From UBA1413 sp964650525 (lineage in GTDB: Bacteria > Bacteroidota > Bacteroidia > Bacteroidales > Prolixibacteraceae): a stretch of 64,000 bases of DNA. The stretch spans positions 66,349 through 130,348 of the forward strand of contig CAZYUA010000008.1 in the NCBI GenBank assembly GCA_964650525.1, in the 5' to 3' direction. Positions 35,830-45,075 of this stretch are shown here, piece by piece. The notes under the pieces were generated by a model, which was given only the letters and a program-made list of their open reading frames with translations, was not told the origin of the DNA and made no database searches. Within the stretch, counting starts at the first letter, position 1, and each line of letters starts with the position of its first letter. A program made the position numbers and the translations under genes.

Positions 35830-36699
35830 ATGAGCATATTAATCCATAAAGATACCAAAGTCCTTGTCCAGGGCATCACAGGTCGTGACGGAGCTTTCCA
35901 TGCGGGCAAGATGAAAGCATACGGCACACAGGTGGCAGGAGGTATTTCACCCGGTAAGGGAGGCCAGACAATCGATGGCATACCGGTTTTCAACACGGTT
36001 TTGGAGGCCAGGGAAGCCACCGGCGCTGATGCGTCGGTCATCTTTGTGCCGGCAGCCTTTGCTGCAGATGCCATCCTGGAAGCCAGCTTCGCCGGCATCT
36101 CCCTGGTGGTGACCATCACCGAGGGGGTTCCGGTCCGCGATATGATCCGGGTAATGCCGCATGCCCAGTGCAACGGCACAAAACTCATCGGACCCAACTG
36201 TCCGGGACTGATCACCCCGGAAGAGTGCCTTATCGGCATCCTCCCCGGGAACATCTTCCGGAAAGGAAATGTGGGGCTTATCTCCCGCAGCGGAACCCTG
36301 ACCTATGAGGTGGTCAACATGCTCAGTGAACAGGGCATGGGGCAGACCACCTGCATAGGCATCGGCGGAGACCCGGTGGCAGGACTCTACTTCGGGGAGC
36401 TGCTCCGTATGTTCGAGGAGGACCCCGACACCCTTGGTGTGGCCCTGATCGGAGAAATCGGCGGCGACGCCGAAGAACAGGCTGCCCGCTTTATCAGGGA
36501 GAAAATGACCAAACCGGTGGTGGCCTTCATTGCCGGTCAGACAGCCCCTCCCGGAAAAAGAATGGGCCATGCAGGTGCCATCATCTCCAGCGGCTCCGGC
36601 ACCGCGGCCGAAAAAATCAAAGCCTTCCTCGACGCCGGCGTCGCCGTGGCCCGCGAACCTTCTGAAATTCCGGGACTCCTGCGCGAAAAAATGAAATAA
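35830..36699 (+). CDS. sucD: Succinyl-CoA synthetase alpha subunit
   Basis: 289 residues with N-terminal CoA-binding Rossmann domain (VLVQGITGRDGAFHAGKM, GGISPGKGGQT, VFVPAAFA-type loop) and C-terminal ligase domain holding the phosphohistidine loop GKRMGHAGAI near residue 245. Forms the alpha-beta complex with the preceding sucC, 23 bp upstream. It is the last gene before a 403-bp non-coding convergent gap. Confidence 0.97.
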   Translation: MSILIHKDTKVLVQGITGRDGAFHAGKMKAYGTQVAGGISPGKGGQTIDGIPVFNTVLEAREATGADASVIFVPAAFAADAILEASFAGISLVVTITEGVPVRDMIRVMPHAQCNGTKLIGPNCPGLITPEECLIGILPGNIFRKGNVGLISRSGTLTYEVVNMLSEQGMGQTTCIGIGGDPVAGLYFGELLRMFEEDPDTLGVALIGEIGGDAEEQAARFIREKMTKPVVAFIAGQTAPPGKRMGHAGAIISSGSGTAAEKIKAFLDAGVAVAREPSEIPGLLREKMK

Positions 36700-37102
36700 A
36701 CCACCCCCCCCCTTTTCATTTGCTGACCATATAATGGGACAACCAATCATGTGCCCATTTTGTGTGTCATGTCCAAAAATGGTTGCCTGGCCACTTTGAC
36801 TGAAGATATTAAACGGAATAGCAGCAGATGGATAAAGACACTTGATCCATATTATGCGAAATTCTGTTGGCAAGGGGGGTATTCCGGATTATCAATTAGT
36901 CCTGCATCGGCAAATACCCGATCATTGTACCCAGGGCGTTGCCCAGGGCTGGAATGAAAAGGCTTTCAGCCTTTCGTTCCGGGGATCTGACTGCTGGTGG
37001 TTCCAGTGTAAATTGCAAACCTGAACAGGATTCTTTTTCCCCCTTTACCTTATACCGCACTAAAGGTCAGAAGTCAGGATCTTTCTTTCCCAAAGCAGAA
37101 GG
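36700..37102. other. 403-bp convergent intergenic region with a hairpin repeat
   Basis: No supported gene. A run of C and T (36705-36717) follows sucD. At 36931-36980 lies the core GGGCGTTGCCCAGGGCT, shared with the repeat regions near 50.7 and 64.0 kb, followed by a 13-14-bp hairpin (GGAATGAAAAGGCT / AGCCTTTCGTTCC, one bulge). It may end transcription from either side but has no strong T-run. Confidence 0.6.
36931..36980. repeat. Dispersed hairpin repeat, GGGCGTTGCCC core
   Basis: The 17-bp core GGGCGTTGCCCAGGGCT is identical to the one at 50701-50716 and differs by one base from the one at 63970-63986. The attached hairpin (36951-36980) is not found at the other two sites, so the element is modular. 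Confidence 0.55.
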
Positions 37103-38755
37103 CTAAGATTTGGGTTTTATTTTCAGCTTCTGGCCTGCCCGCAACCGCCGGGCATCCGTAATGTTGTTAAGACGCATGATGTCGGAATTAGAAATCCCCG
37201 GATAATGACGTGCGATGGTCCATAAGTTGTCGCCCTTCTTCACTGTATAATATTCAAATTCCTGTTCGCCGGCCTGGCTGGTTGCCTGTCCCCTCCCATC
37301 GGCCAGAACCTCTGTTTGGGGCTCCGCGGAAGGAGCCTTGTTGACGGCAGCCTTGTGCCCCACCAGAGCCTGCTTGGCGCTGAACGACAACGTATTGATT
37401 TTCTTGTAGTAATCCGTTTTGTCGGAAGGGACGTAAACCGTCAGTTTCTGCCCGGTGCGGATGATATTGCGGCTGAGGTGGTTCCATCGTTTCAGATCCG
37501 ACAGCGGCACGTCAAACCACCGGGAAATGTATCCCGGATTGTCTCCCGACTTTACCGTATAGGTGATTCTGGTTTTCCCGTCGTTGCCCGGAACAGGGTC
37601 GGGTACCGAAGTTTTGGGTTTCACCAGCGTGTTGTCGGGAAAGTGAATATTCCGCTCGTGGTTGTAGATGGCCTCTTCCTTCACGAGGAAAGCGGAAACA
37701 TGTTCTGCGGGAATCCGTAGGGGGTACTGTTTCTCCGGACTCCCCGGGAGGATGTCGTAGCGGTACATCGGATTAAGGTCGCGCAGCGCTTCCAGGTCAA
37801 GCTCCAGGTTGTCGGCGACCTGTTCCAGGTTCAGGTAACGGCCCACCATGATGGTGTCGGTATTCAGGGCGATGGAGGGAAGCTGCGGGTTCAGGCCGTG
37901 AACGCGGTAGTAGTTCATCATGTAGGTAGCCGCGATGTATGCCGGCACATAGCCTCTGGTTTCCCGTGGCAGGGCATAGTAAATCTCCCAGTAGTTGGTT
38001 TTCCCGCCCGAACGGGCTATGGCCTTGTTCACATTTCCCGGGCCGCAGTTATAGGCGGCAATGACCAGATGCCAGTCGCGGTAGACACTGTACAGTTGCT
38101 TCAGGTAACGGGCTGCCGCATCGGTAGCCTTCAGCACATCCCGCCGTTCATCCACATAGGTGGAGATCTCCAGGTTGAGGCCTTTGCCGGTACCATACAT
38201 AATCTGCCACAATCCCACAGCTCCGGCACGCGATATCGCCCGCGGATTCAATGCCGACTCAATGATGGCCAGGTTCTTCAACTCCAGGGGCAACTCATAC
38301 CGGTCAAGCACCTCCTCAAACAACGGATAAAAAAAGGAGGTCAGACCAATCATGATCTCCACCTGCCGTGGCCGCTGCTCCAGATACATCCGGATATAGT
38401 CGCGCACCACCGAATTGAAGGAGAGTCCTACGGCCGCCTCCACCCTTTTCAACCTGTTGATAAGTACCGAATCGGGAATCACCAATTGCCGGTGATACGA
38501 GAAATCCTCCATGCCTTCGGCCGGTAAAAAGATGTTGTTGATATACCAGCTGCTGACCAGATCGTCGAGTTTCTGTCCCAGTTCTGCCTTGCCCACCTCA
38601 TCGGGCTCCAGAAATACCGAAGAGGCCACCGAGGTATCAAGCGAGGTAACTACGTATTGCCCGATCCTGGAAATGGCGCCTTCACCGCTGGAAACCAACG
38701 ATATACAGCTAACCAGCAGTACAGGTATCAGGATCTTCCGGAAGGGTTGCTTCAT
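37103..38755 (-). CDS. MltD-like lytic transglycosylase with LysM domains
   Basis: 550 residues, exported (signal MKQPFRKILIPVLLVSCISLVSS). The soluble lytic transglycosylase domain runs from about residue 150 to 280, with catalytic glutamate in AIIESALNPRAIS and supporting motifs AGAVGLWQIM and IAAYNCGPGNVNKAI. Two LysM repeats follow at about 405-455 (YTVKSGDNPGYISRWF) and 503-548 (YYTVKKGDNLWTIARH), with a linker rich in Ala/Gln. It cleaves peptidoglycan to 1,6-anhydromuropeptides in the periplasm. It is the last gene of the parAB-DUF5683 cluster, an arrangement common in Bacteroidota. Confidence 0.94.
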   Translation of the reverse strand: MKQPFRKILIPVLLVSCISLVSSGEGAISRIGQYVVTSLDTSVASSVFLEPDEVGKAELGQKLDDLVSSWYINNIFLPAEGMEDFSYHRQLVIPDSVLINRLKRVEAAVGLSFNSVVRDYIRMYLEQRPRQVEIMIGLTSFFYPLFEEVLDRYELPLELKNLAIIESALNPRAISRAGAVGLWQIMYGTGKGLNLEISTYVDERRDVLKATDAAARYLKQLYSVYRDWHLVIAAYNCGPGNVNKAIARSGGKTNYWEIYYALPRETRGYVPAYIAATYMMNYYRVHGLNPQLPSIALNTDTIMVGRYLNLEQVADNLELDLEALRDLNPMYRYDILPGSPEKQYPLRIPAEHVSAFLVKEEAIYNHERNIHFPDNTLVKPKTSVPDPVPGNDGKTRITYTVKSGDNPGYISRWFDVPLSDLKRWNHLSRNIIRTGQKLTVYVPSDKTDYYKKINTLSFSAKQALVGHKAAVNKAPSAEPQTEVLADGRGQATSQAGEQEFEYYTVKKGDNLWTIARHYPGISNSDIMRLNNITDARRLRAGQKLKIKPKS

Positions 38756-38783
38756 AAGGTTGTTTTTTTTCTTCCTCAGGAAT

Positions 38784-39569
38784 TCAAAAATTGATTTCGC
38801 AATGTAAAGAAAAAATATTTTGATCCGACATCTTTTCTAAAGAAGGTATTAACCGGAATGTAAGGTCATCGCCGATGTCGAAATCAAAAAAATGGGCATC
38901 TACGCTGGCATCGATGATGTTCAAACCATAAAAGCCCACAGCGATGATGACGAGCAGGTCGCGGTTCCGGCGATAGTAATCCTGGCTGGAGATCAGGCCC
39001 TGCTTCAGATTGGCAACGCTCGACGGGTTGTTAAGGTCGAAATAGATGATCTGCTTCAACTGGTTGTACGAGTCGGTCAGGGGATCGTCATCGGTCAGAT
39101 CTTTGTACGCCTGCCTGGCAGAACTGTAATTCCCGTTGTTCCAGCCTATGAAATAGCCGAAAGCGCCGAAGCCGGCATAGATGAGGGGGATCTTCCAGTA
39201 TTTGCGGTTATAGGCCTGCCCCAGACCGGGTAACAGGGCTGAGTACAAGGAGGCTTTCCTGGGCGAGTGTTCCGGTGTTACCACTTTTGCCGATACGCTA
39301 TCGGCCCGCAGGAGGGTATCGCCGGCAAAGAAGAAGGCTGAATCGGGGGAGAGGAGTTTGTGGTGAACCAGTGTATCGGCGGGCTGGAGGGTATCGCCGG
39401 TAACAAAAGAGGCGGAATCGGGGGATAACAGCTTCTGGTGAACCAGGGTATCAGGCCGCAGGTGGGCATTCCGGGCCGGCGGCATGCCGGTGAGGATCTG
39501 ACTCACCATCAGCAGCAAGCTTGCTAGGATACTACACGTTCTTACCTTTCCTGTTGGGGCCACTACCAC
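38784..39569 (-). CDS. DUF5683 membrane protein with 25-residue tandem repeat
   Basis: About 261 residues if the GTG at 39569 is the start; an ATG at 39509 would remove the leader. A hydrophobic N-terminal segment (ILASLLLMVSQILTG) precedes a low-complexity stretch in which DTLVHxKLLSPDSAxFxxGDTL occurs twice, 75 bp apart (about 39297-39455). The DUF5683 core PGLGQAYNRKYWKIPLIYAGFGAFGYFIG then gives a membrane helix, and a second helix is at LLVIIAVGFYGLNII. Its role is unknown; the constant position between parB and mltD suggests a link with cell envelope or division. A TATATTTG promoter-like element is just upstream (39581-39588). Confidence 0.8.
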   Translation of the reverse strand: MVVAPTGKVRTCSILASLLLMVSQILTGMPPARNAHLRPDTLVHQKLLSPDSASFVTGDTLQPADTLVHHKLLSPDSAFFFAGDTLLRADSVSAKVVTPEHSPRKASLYSALLPGLGQAYNRKYWKIPLIYAGFGAFGYFIGWNNGNYSSARQAYKDLTDDDPLTDSYNQLKQIIYFDLNNPSSVANLKQGLISSQDYYRRNRDLLVIIAVGFYGLNIIDASVDAHFFDFDIGDDLTFRLIPSLEKMSDQNIFSLHCEINF

Positions 39570-39580
39570 TTCTTTTGCAG

Positions 39581-39588
39581 CAAATATA
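39581..39588 (-). promoter_or_regulatory. -7 promoter-like element upstream of DUF5683 gene
   Basis: TATATTTG on the minus strand matches TAnnTTTG and lies 12 bp before the GTG start at 39569. A transcript starting there would have almost no leader, which supports either that start or the later ATG at 39509. Confidence 0.4.
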
Positions 39589-39625
39589 AAAGAATGTTAC
39601 CGGGTTGCCCGCACCGTTACTCCGC

Positions 39626-40498
39626 CTAATGCCGGTTTTCCAGAATTTTAACAATCTGACGAAGCTCCTCTTCATTGCGAAAGGAGATCTGGATATGTCC
39701 TCTTCCCTTTTCGCTGGCACCAAATCGCACCGCCGAAGGGAAAAGGCTTTCGAGCAACTGTTGCACCGGGGTAAAGCGCTCCGGATAGGCCTGCTTTTTT
39801 GTCTTTTTTGCCTCCCGGAGGTCAGGAGATTCTGCCATCACCCTGACAAGTTCCTCGACTTTCCGTACAGAGTAATCGTAGCGGACGATCTGCCTGAAAA
39901 GCATCACCTGGGTATCGGGGTCTTCGATATTGATCAGGGCCTTGGCGTGCCCCATGGTGATATGTTTATCCCGCAGCCCTTTCTGGACCAGGGCGGGAAG
40001 TTTCAGCAGCCGGAGGTAGTTGGCCACGGTGGACCGTTTTTTGCCTACCCGGATGCTGAGGGTCTCCTGGGTGAGGTCGCACTCGTCGATGAGCCGCTGG
40101 TAACTCAGGGAGATGTCAATGGCATTGAGGTCTTCGCGCTGAATATTTTCCACCAGCGCCATCTCGAGCATGGTATCGTTGGCTGCTTCGCGTATGAATG
40201 CGGGAATCTTCACCAGTCCGGCCAGTTGGGCTGCCCTGACCCGCCGTTCCCCCGTGATGATCTGGAACCTGTCACCTGCCGTTTTGCGGAGCGTCACCGG
40301 CTGGATAAGCCCGATTTCCCGTATAGACCCCGCCAGCTCCTCCAGTTTTTCCGCATCAAAAGAGCTCCGAGGCTGGTAAGGGTTGGCATCTATCTTCGAC
40401 AATTCCACCTCGGCGATTCCCGAAATCTGCTCCCTGACCAGGTCGGCATCATTCATCAGGGCTCCCAGACCTCTGCCCAATACGTTCCTTTTTGCCAT
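39626..40498 (-). CDS. parB: Chromosome-partitioning protein ParB
   Basis: About 290 residues from the ATG at 40498 (MAKRNVLGRGLGALM, the usual N-terminus with the ParA-interacting segment). The CTP-binding ParB/Srx fold carries NPYQPR and the ITGERRVRAAQLAG motif; ALVENIQREDLNAI and the helix-turn-helix TQETLSIRVGKKRSTVANYLRLLKLP follow, then the C-terminal dimerisation domain. It binds parS near the origin and spreads as a clamp. It is 85 bp after parA in the same direction. Confidence 0.96.
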   Translation of the reverse strand: MAKRNVLGRGLGALMNDADLVREQISGIAEVELSKIDANPYQPRSSFDAEKLEELAGSIREIGLIQPVTLRKTAGDRFQIITGERRVRAAQLAGLVKIPAFIREAANDTMLEMALVENIQREDLNAIDISLSYQRLIDECDLTQETLSIRVGKKRSTVANYLRLLKLPALVQKGLRDKHITMGHAKALINIEDPDTQVMLFRQIVRYDYSVRKVEELVRVMAESPDLREAKKTKKQAYPERFTPVQQLLESLFPSAVRFGASEKGRGHIQISFRNEEELRQIVKILENRH

Positions 40499-40583
40499 GA
40501 TTTTGCTTGTTTCCTTGTTCCCGGGCACGATCCGGTGCCGGGGTGTTCCTCAGTGTCTTCCTGCCGGCACAGCGACAGCAGAG

Positions 40584-41384
40584 TCACAGAATGATCTTTT
40601 CATCCTGTCGTAAAAGGGTCATGTCGTTACGCTGCAGGATCTCACGCGCCAGGTTCATGTAGTTGATCGCTCCACGTGAACTGGCATCGTAGAGCACTGC
40701 CGGCTTACCATAACCGGGTGCCTCACTGAGCTTGACATTCCGCATGATCACCGTCTCAAAAACCATCTCCTGGAAATGACGCTTCACCTCTTCATACACC
40801 TGGTTCGACAAATTGACCCGGGAGTCAAACATGGTCAGCAGGAAACCCTCGATGGCCAGCCCCGGATTGAGCCTGCTCTGGATAATCCTGATGGTGTTCA
40901 GCAACTTGCCCAGCCCTTCCAGGGCAAAATACTCACACTGTACCGGGATGATCACCGAATCAGCTGCCGTCAGGGCATTGACGGTGATCAGCCCCAGAGA
41001 AGGGGAACAATCCAAGAATATAAAATCGTATTCATCGCGGATGCTGCGGATGGTGTGCTTCATCACTTTCTCGCGGTTAGGAAGATTCAGCATCTCGATT
41101 TCAGCCCCCACCAGGTCGATGTGCGACGGTATCAGGTCCAGGTTCTCGATCTCGGTGCGGAGGACGATTTTCCTGACATCCACCTCATCGATAATGCATT
41201 CGTAGATGCTGGTTTTTATGGCCTTCAGGTCGAAGCCCAGGCCCGAGGTGGCATTGGCCTGCGGGTCGGCATCGATGACAAGGACCTTTTTCTCCAGCAC
41301 GGCCAGGCTTGCTGAAAGATTGATGGTCGTGGTTGTTTTGCCCACCCCGCCTTTCTGGTTCGCCAATGCTATAATTTTTCCCAT
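40584..41384 (-). CDS. parA: Chromosome-partitioning ATPase ParA (Soj)
   Basis: 266-residue deviant-Walker P-loop ATPase. MGKIIALANQKGGVGKTTTTINLSASLA holds the signature lysine KGGVGKT; VIDADPQANATSGLG and FIFLDCSPSLGLIT are Walker A' and B, and VIIPVQCEYFALEGLGKLL follows. With ParB it segregates replicated chromosome origins. Chromosomal parAB usually lies near oriC, but no dnaA, gidA or AT-rich origin is seen in this window. Confidence 0.96.
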   Translation of the reverse strand: MGKIIALANQKGGVGKTTTTINLSASLAVLEKKVLVIDADPQANATSGLGFDLKAIKTSIYECIIDEVDVRKIVLRTEIENLDLIPSHIDLVGAEIEMLNLPNREKVMKHTIRSIRDEYDFIFLDCSPSLGLITVNALTAADSVIIPVQCEYFALEGLGKLLNTIRIIQSRLNPGLAIEGFLLTMFDSRVNLSNQVYEEVKRHFQEMVFETVIMRNVKLSEAPGYGKPAVLYDASSRGAINYMNLAREILQRNDMTLLRQDEKIIL

Positions 41385-41478
41385 ACCTACCCATTGTTAC
41401 CAGGGGTCCTGGTTATCTTGTTCCCATCCTCCTGCGCAGTCTTCGCGGGGCGCTGCATCCTGGCCGGCCACAGAAGCC

Positions 41479-42480
41479 CTACTCCCTGAAATCGGGTTTT
41501 TCCATCTCCCGGATAAAACGGTCGCGGTTGATGGGAACCACCCCGACCTGCTCACATACAAGCCCTCCGGCCATATTCGACAGCTGAGCCATAGTCCGCA
41601 GGTCGGTATTGGCAGCCAGACAAAGACTCGCCACCGATAATACGGTATCACCGGCTCCCGACACATCGGCAATGTACCGGATCTCGGCAGGATAATAGGT
41701 CTGGCTCACTCCGTTGCTGATAAACACCCCCAGCTCCGAAAGCGTTATGAATATGAGTTTGATGTCTTTTTCCCTTTTGTACTCCTCAGCCGCTTTCCGC
41801 AGGCTCTCCATGTCTCCCTTCCGGATACCCCGGCCTATTCCGTCGACGAACTCCTTGAAGTTGGGTTTGAAAAGATCCACACCCTGGTATACGGAAAAGT
41901 TGCGCCGCTTGGGATCCACGGCAATGCTGATCTTTTTTTCCTTTGCCAGCTTCCGGACCATTTCAAACAACCGCGGTGTGACCATGCCCTTGTCGTAATC
42001 CACGAAGATGATCACGTCTATTTTCCGCGATTCGATGGTTTTCTGCAGGCTGTTGAGGACCTGCATTTCCAGGCCGTTGTCGATGAAATCGGTCGATTCC
42101 TCATCCACCCTGGCAATATGCTGGCCGTTGCAGATGATCCGGCTCTTCACGGTGGTAATCCGGTGAGGGTCGGTAAATATTCCTTCGGCCCAGAGCTTGT
42201 TTTTCTCCATGAGTTTGCGGAACCGCCGGCCCTTTTCGTCATCGCCGATGACAGAGAACAGCAGGGGGGTAGCCCCCAGGGCCTGGAGGTTGAGCGATAC
42301 ATTGGCAGCACCACCCAGCCGGTTTTCCCTTTTAATTACCGACACAATCGGGATGGGTGCTTCGGGCGATATCCGCTCCACCCGTCCCCACATATAACTG
42401 TCGACCATGGCATCTCCTATGACCAGGGCGGTAATGTGTTCAAACCGGCTGAAAAGCTGCTGCACTTCCTGCGAATTCAC
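41479..42480 (-). CDS. D-glycero-beta-D-manno-heptose-7-phosphate kinase (RfaE1/HldE N-domain type)
   Basis: 333-residue PfkB-family kinase. The N-terminal DAMVDSYMWGRVERISPEAPIPIV is diagnostic of RfaE1; GGAANVSLNLQALG is PfkB signature 1 and DVSGAGDTVLSVASLCL the ATP-site signature 2. The C-terminal cytidylyltransferase domain (RfaE2) of the fused HldE is absent, so this is the stand-alone kinase used with a separate RfaE2. It makes heptose 1,7-bisphosphate for ADP-heptose and lipopolysaccharide core. It lies between priA and parA on the same strand. Confidence 0.9.
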   Translation of the reverse strand: MNSQEVQQLFSRFEHITALVIGDAMVDSYMWGRVERISPEAPIPIVSVIKRENRLGGAANVSLNLQALGATPLLFSVIGDDEKGRRFRKLMEKNKLWAEGIFTDPHRITTVKSRIICNGQHIARVDEESTDFIDNGLEMQVLNSLQKTIESRKIDVIIFVDYDKGMVTPRLFEMVRKLAKEKKISIAVDPKRRNFSVYQGVDLFKPNFKEFVDGIGRGIRKGDMESLRKAAEEYKREKDIKLIFITLSELGVFISNGVSQTYYPAEIRYIADVSGAGDTVLSVASLCLAANTDLRTMAQLSNMAGGLVCEQVGVVPINRDRFIREMEKPDFRE

Positions 42481-42568
42481 GCTGTAAGAAATTTAAAGCT
42501 GCAAAGGTAAAAAAAATACTTAGCCTGAATACGACTTCAAACATATTCAAAAAATTCAGGAAAACAAA

Positions 42569-45034
42569 TTATACTGCGTCCACATCCGGCTGGAGGGAGA
42601 TTCCGGAAGCCCGGGGGTGGTTGCGGGCGGACTCCAGGGCAGCAGCTACCGCCTGGACCATGGTGTTGCGGGAAGCTTCCCGGGGGATCTTCAGCCATAT
42701 TTCCCGGGCATGGAGCCCGCGGAGACGGCTGACCGGCGGTGCCTGGGGCCCCAGCACCTCCAGCCGGGAAATCCTCCGCAGCAAGACAGCCAGGAAGGAT
42801 GCCACCTCTGCAACCCGTGATTCGTCGCGGTGGCGGACCAGGATCCTCATAAACCGGAACCACGGGGGGTACCGGAAGGTCCGGCGCTCTGCACTGAACC
42901 GGTTGTAAAATCCCTCGTAGTCGTTCTGCTGAAGAAAATCAGTCACCGGGTGGCCGGGTACAGAAGTCTGGATCACCAGTTTACCCCGGCCAGGAGTTCC
43001 TCCTGCCAGATCCCGCAATGCCGACATCACCTGGAAAGCTCTTTCGAAGGCCCGGAAATCAGAGGCATTCAACAGGCTGCCGGCATTGAGGATGCCTACT
43101 ACGGCGACGTTGCCAAAGCCATCCCCCCGCGTAATCATCCGGGTTCCCACCAGGATATCGGCATTGCGGTTGGCTACCGTATCCATCATTCGGCGGTAGG
43201 CAGCCCTGGTACGTACCGTGTCGGCATCGATGCGGGCAATGCGTGCCCCGGGGAAAAGCAGGGCCACCTCTTCCTCCACTCTCTCGGTGCCGGAACCACG
43301 CAGCAACAGATCGGGAGAGTGGCATTGGGCGCACTCCTGCGGAAAAGGAAGGGAGTAGCCGCAGTAATGGCAGATAAGACGGTTGTCCAGTTTATGGTAC
43401 GACAGGGAGACGTCGCAGCGGATGCAGGCAGGCACCCACCCGCAATGGGAGCACTCCGGGTAGGGAGCATAACCACGGCGGTTCTGGAACAGGATTACCT
43501 GTTGCTGTTGCGCCAGGGCATCGCTGACAGCCTCATAGAGCGCAGGAGTGAACATTCCCTTTATGGTCTTCCGTTTCCGGGCATCCCGGATGTCGGCCAC
43601 CACCACCAGGGGTGCCGGCAGCGACCCCGTCTCTTCCGCAAGGGATACCAGCCCGTATTTTCCGGTGCGAGCATTATGGTACGATTCGAACGACGGGGTT
43701 GCCGACGCCAGGAGCACAGAGCAGGACAGGAGGGTTCCCAGGACCACCGCCGTATCACGGGCGTGATACCGGGGTGCCGGGTCTTGCTGCTTGTACGAGG
43801 GGTCGTGCTCATCGTCGACGATGATAAGCCCGGCATCGGGAAAGGGCAGGAAGAGTGCCGAGCGGGTGCCCAGGACCACCTGGCAGGACTTGTCGCTGCC
43901 GTCGTAACCCCGCACCCGGTGCCAGATCTCCGTGCGCGCGGCATCTCCTCCGGCAGAATGATACACCCCCACCTTGCCGCCAAACAGGGACTCCAGGTAT
44001 TCTGCCAGCCGGGGAGTCATCGATATCTCCGGCACCAGCCAGAGGATCTGTTTTCCGGTGGCAGCGACCCCGGCAGCCAGGGACAGGCATAGACGGGTTC
44101 TCTCTGCGGAAGGACCGTGGAGGAGCACCACCCTGTGGGCTTCGAACTGCTCCCGGAGTCGGGCCAGCGCCATTTGCAGGCTCCCGCCGGGGAGCGAGGG
44201 TCCTTCCGCGGAAATTCCTGCGGTTCCCAGCCGCGACACCTCTACCTGACAGATCTTCAGATATTCCTTGCTCACCAGTTGGTTCAGTGTTGCTTCGGTG
44301 AAGCCTCCCGTTCCGAGGAGAGCTTTTTTGTCAATCAGCCCGGGGGCCCCGGGAGTAAAGGGAGCCAGCAACCCTGCGGCCTGCCGCAGCAGTTCCCGTT
44401 GTCGTGGAGCCCTCTTCAGCGCTGCCAGGGCCTCCTCCGGCCACCCTTCCGCAGCCAGGGCATCTCCCGCAGATACCACGGCACGCGTCAGAGGCTTGTA
44501 TTTCTCTGTCACCCTTTCTTCCACGGCCACCACCTGCTTCTCGATAAGCTGCCTCAACAGCCGCAGGGAATGGCTGTTTCCGGCCAGGCCTGCAAGGTCG
44601 CCGATACGCATTTTCCGGTCCCCCAGGAGAAGGAGCAGCTGCTGCTCTTCCGGGGTGACCTCCCTATCCGGAGGGTCGGCAACAGGGAAGATCAACGTCT
44701 CGCTCTCCAGTTTCATGCCAGGAGGAAGGGCGGCTTTCATCACCTCCCCTTCGGAGCAGAGGTAATAACCGGCTATCCACTTCCAAAACCGGAAGTGTTG
44801 TTCTCCGGCTACAGGCCGGTCATCGAGGAGGGCGGCAATCTCCCTGACCCTGCCGGCGGAGGGGGGGGTGCGGTGGATGGCTACAACCAGGGCCGCATAG
44901 GTTTTCCGGGAACCGAAGCGCACCGCCACCCGGGTGCCGGGGAGCACCTTTTCCTCCAAGGCGGCAGGTATGGCATAGGTAAAGGGCTCCTGCAGGGGCA
45001 GGGGTAAGAGGACATCAGCAAAAACTCCGGCCAT
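42569..45034 (-). CDS. priA: PriA-type replication-restart protein with degenerate ATPase motifs
   Basis: 821 residues, full PriA length and order: N-terminal 3'-DNA-binding domain, winged helix, two RecA-like lobes with an inserted zinc module (CSHCGWVPACIRC, CHYCGY...CAQC at about 525-575), and the C-terminal domain. The frame is unbroken. However, Walker A, normally GVTGSGKT, reads GPSAERTR near residue 303 with the lysine gone. DEEH is DDEH near 406. Motif V is RGDGFGNV, and the motif VI glycine/arginine segment QVAGRAGR is replaced by ALRDLAGGTPGRG. ATP hydrolysis is therefore unlikely, so this is probably a DNA-binding pseudohelicase that still recruits the replisome. It is 41 bp after ispH. 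Confidence 0.88.
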   Translation of the reverse strand: MAGVFADVLLPLPLQEPFTYAIPAALEEKVLPGTRVAVRFGSRKTYAALVVAIHRTPPSAGRVREIAALLDDRPVAGEQHFRFWKWIAGYYLCSEGEVMKAALPPGMKLESETLIFPVADPPDREVTPEEQQLLLLLGDRKMRIGDLAGLAGNSHSLRLLRQLIEKQVVAVEERVTEKYKPLTRAVVSAGDALAAEGWPEEALAALKRAPRQRELLRQAAGLLAPFTPGAPGLIDKKALLGTGGFTEATLNQLVSKEYLKICQVEVSRLGTAGISAEGPSLPGGSLQMALARLREQFEAHRVVLLHGPSAERTRLCLSLAAGVAATGKQILWLVPEISMTPRLAEYLESLFGGKVGVYHSAGGDAARTEIWHRVRGYDGSDKSCQVVLGTRSALFLPFPDAGLIIVDDEHDPSYKQQDPAPRYHARDTAVVLGTLLSCSVLLASATPSFESYHNARTGKYGLVSLAEETGSLPAPLVVVADIRDARKRKTIKGMFTPALYEAVSDALAQQQQVILFQNRRGYAPYPECSHCGWVPACIRCDVSLSYHKLDNRLICHYCGYSLPFPQECAQCHSPDLLLRGSGTERVEEEVALLFPGARIARIDADTVRTRAAYRRMMDTVANRNADILVGTRMITRGDGFGNVAVVGILNAGSLLNASDFRAFERAFQVMSALRDLAGGTPGRGKLVIQTSVPGHPVTDFLQQNDYEGFYNRFSAERRTFRYPPWFRFMRILVRHRDESRVAEVASFLAVLLRRISRLEVLGPQAPPVSRLRGLHAREIWLKIPREASRNTMVQAVAAALESARNHPRASGISLQPDVDAV

Positions 45035-45075
45035 GGCGGTTCAGTATTAAGGCAGAAAGAAGGGTTCCCTTTCTG

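Noticed and set aside
40667..40682. parS-like CACGTGAA inside parA
   Set aside because: Only about 10 of 15 defined parS positions match and the outer half-sites fail; a single CACGTG core is expected by chance.
42830..44092. 420-codon open frame opposite priA
   Set aside because: Antisense shadow of priA; composition is rich in Gly/Arg/His/Gln and no family is seen.
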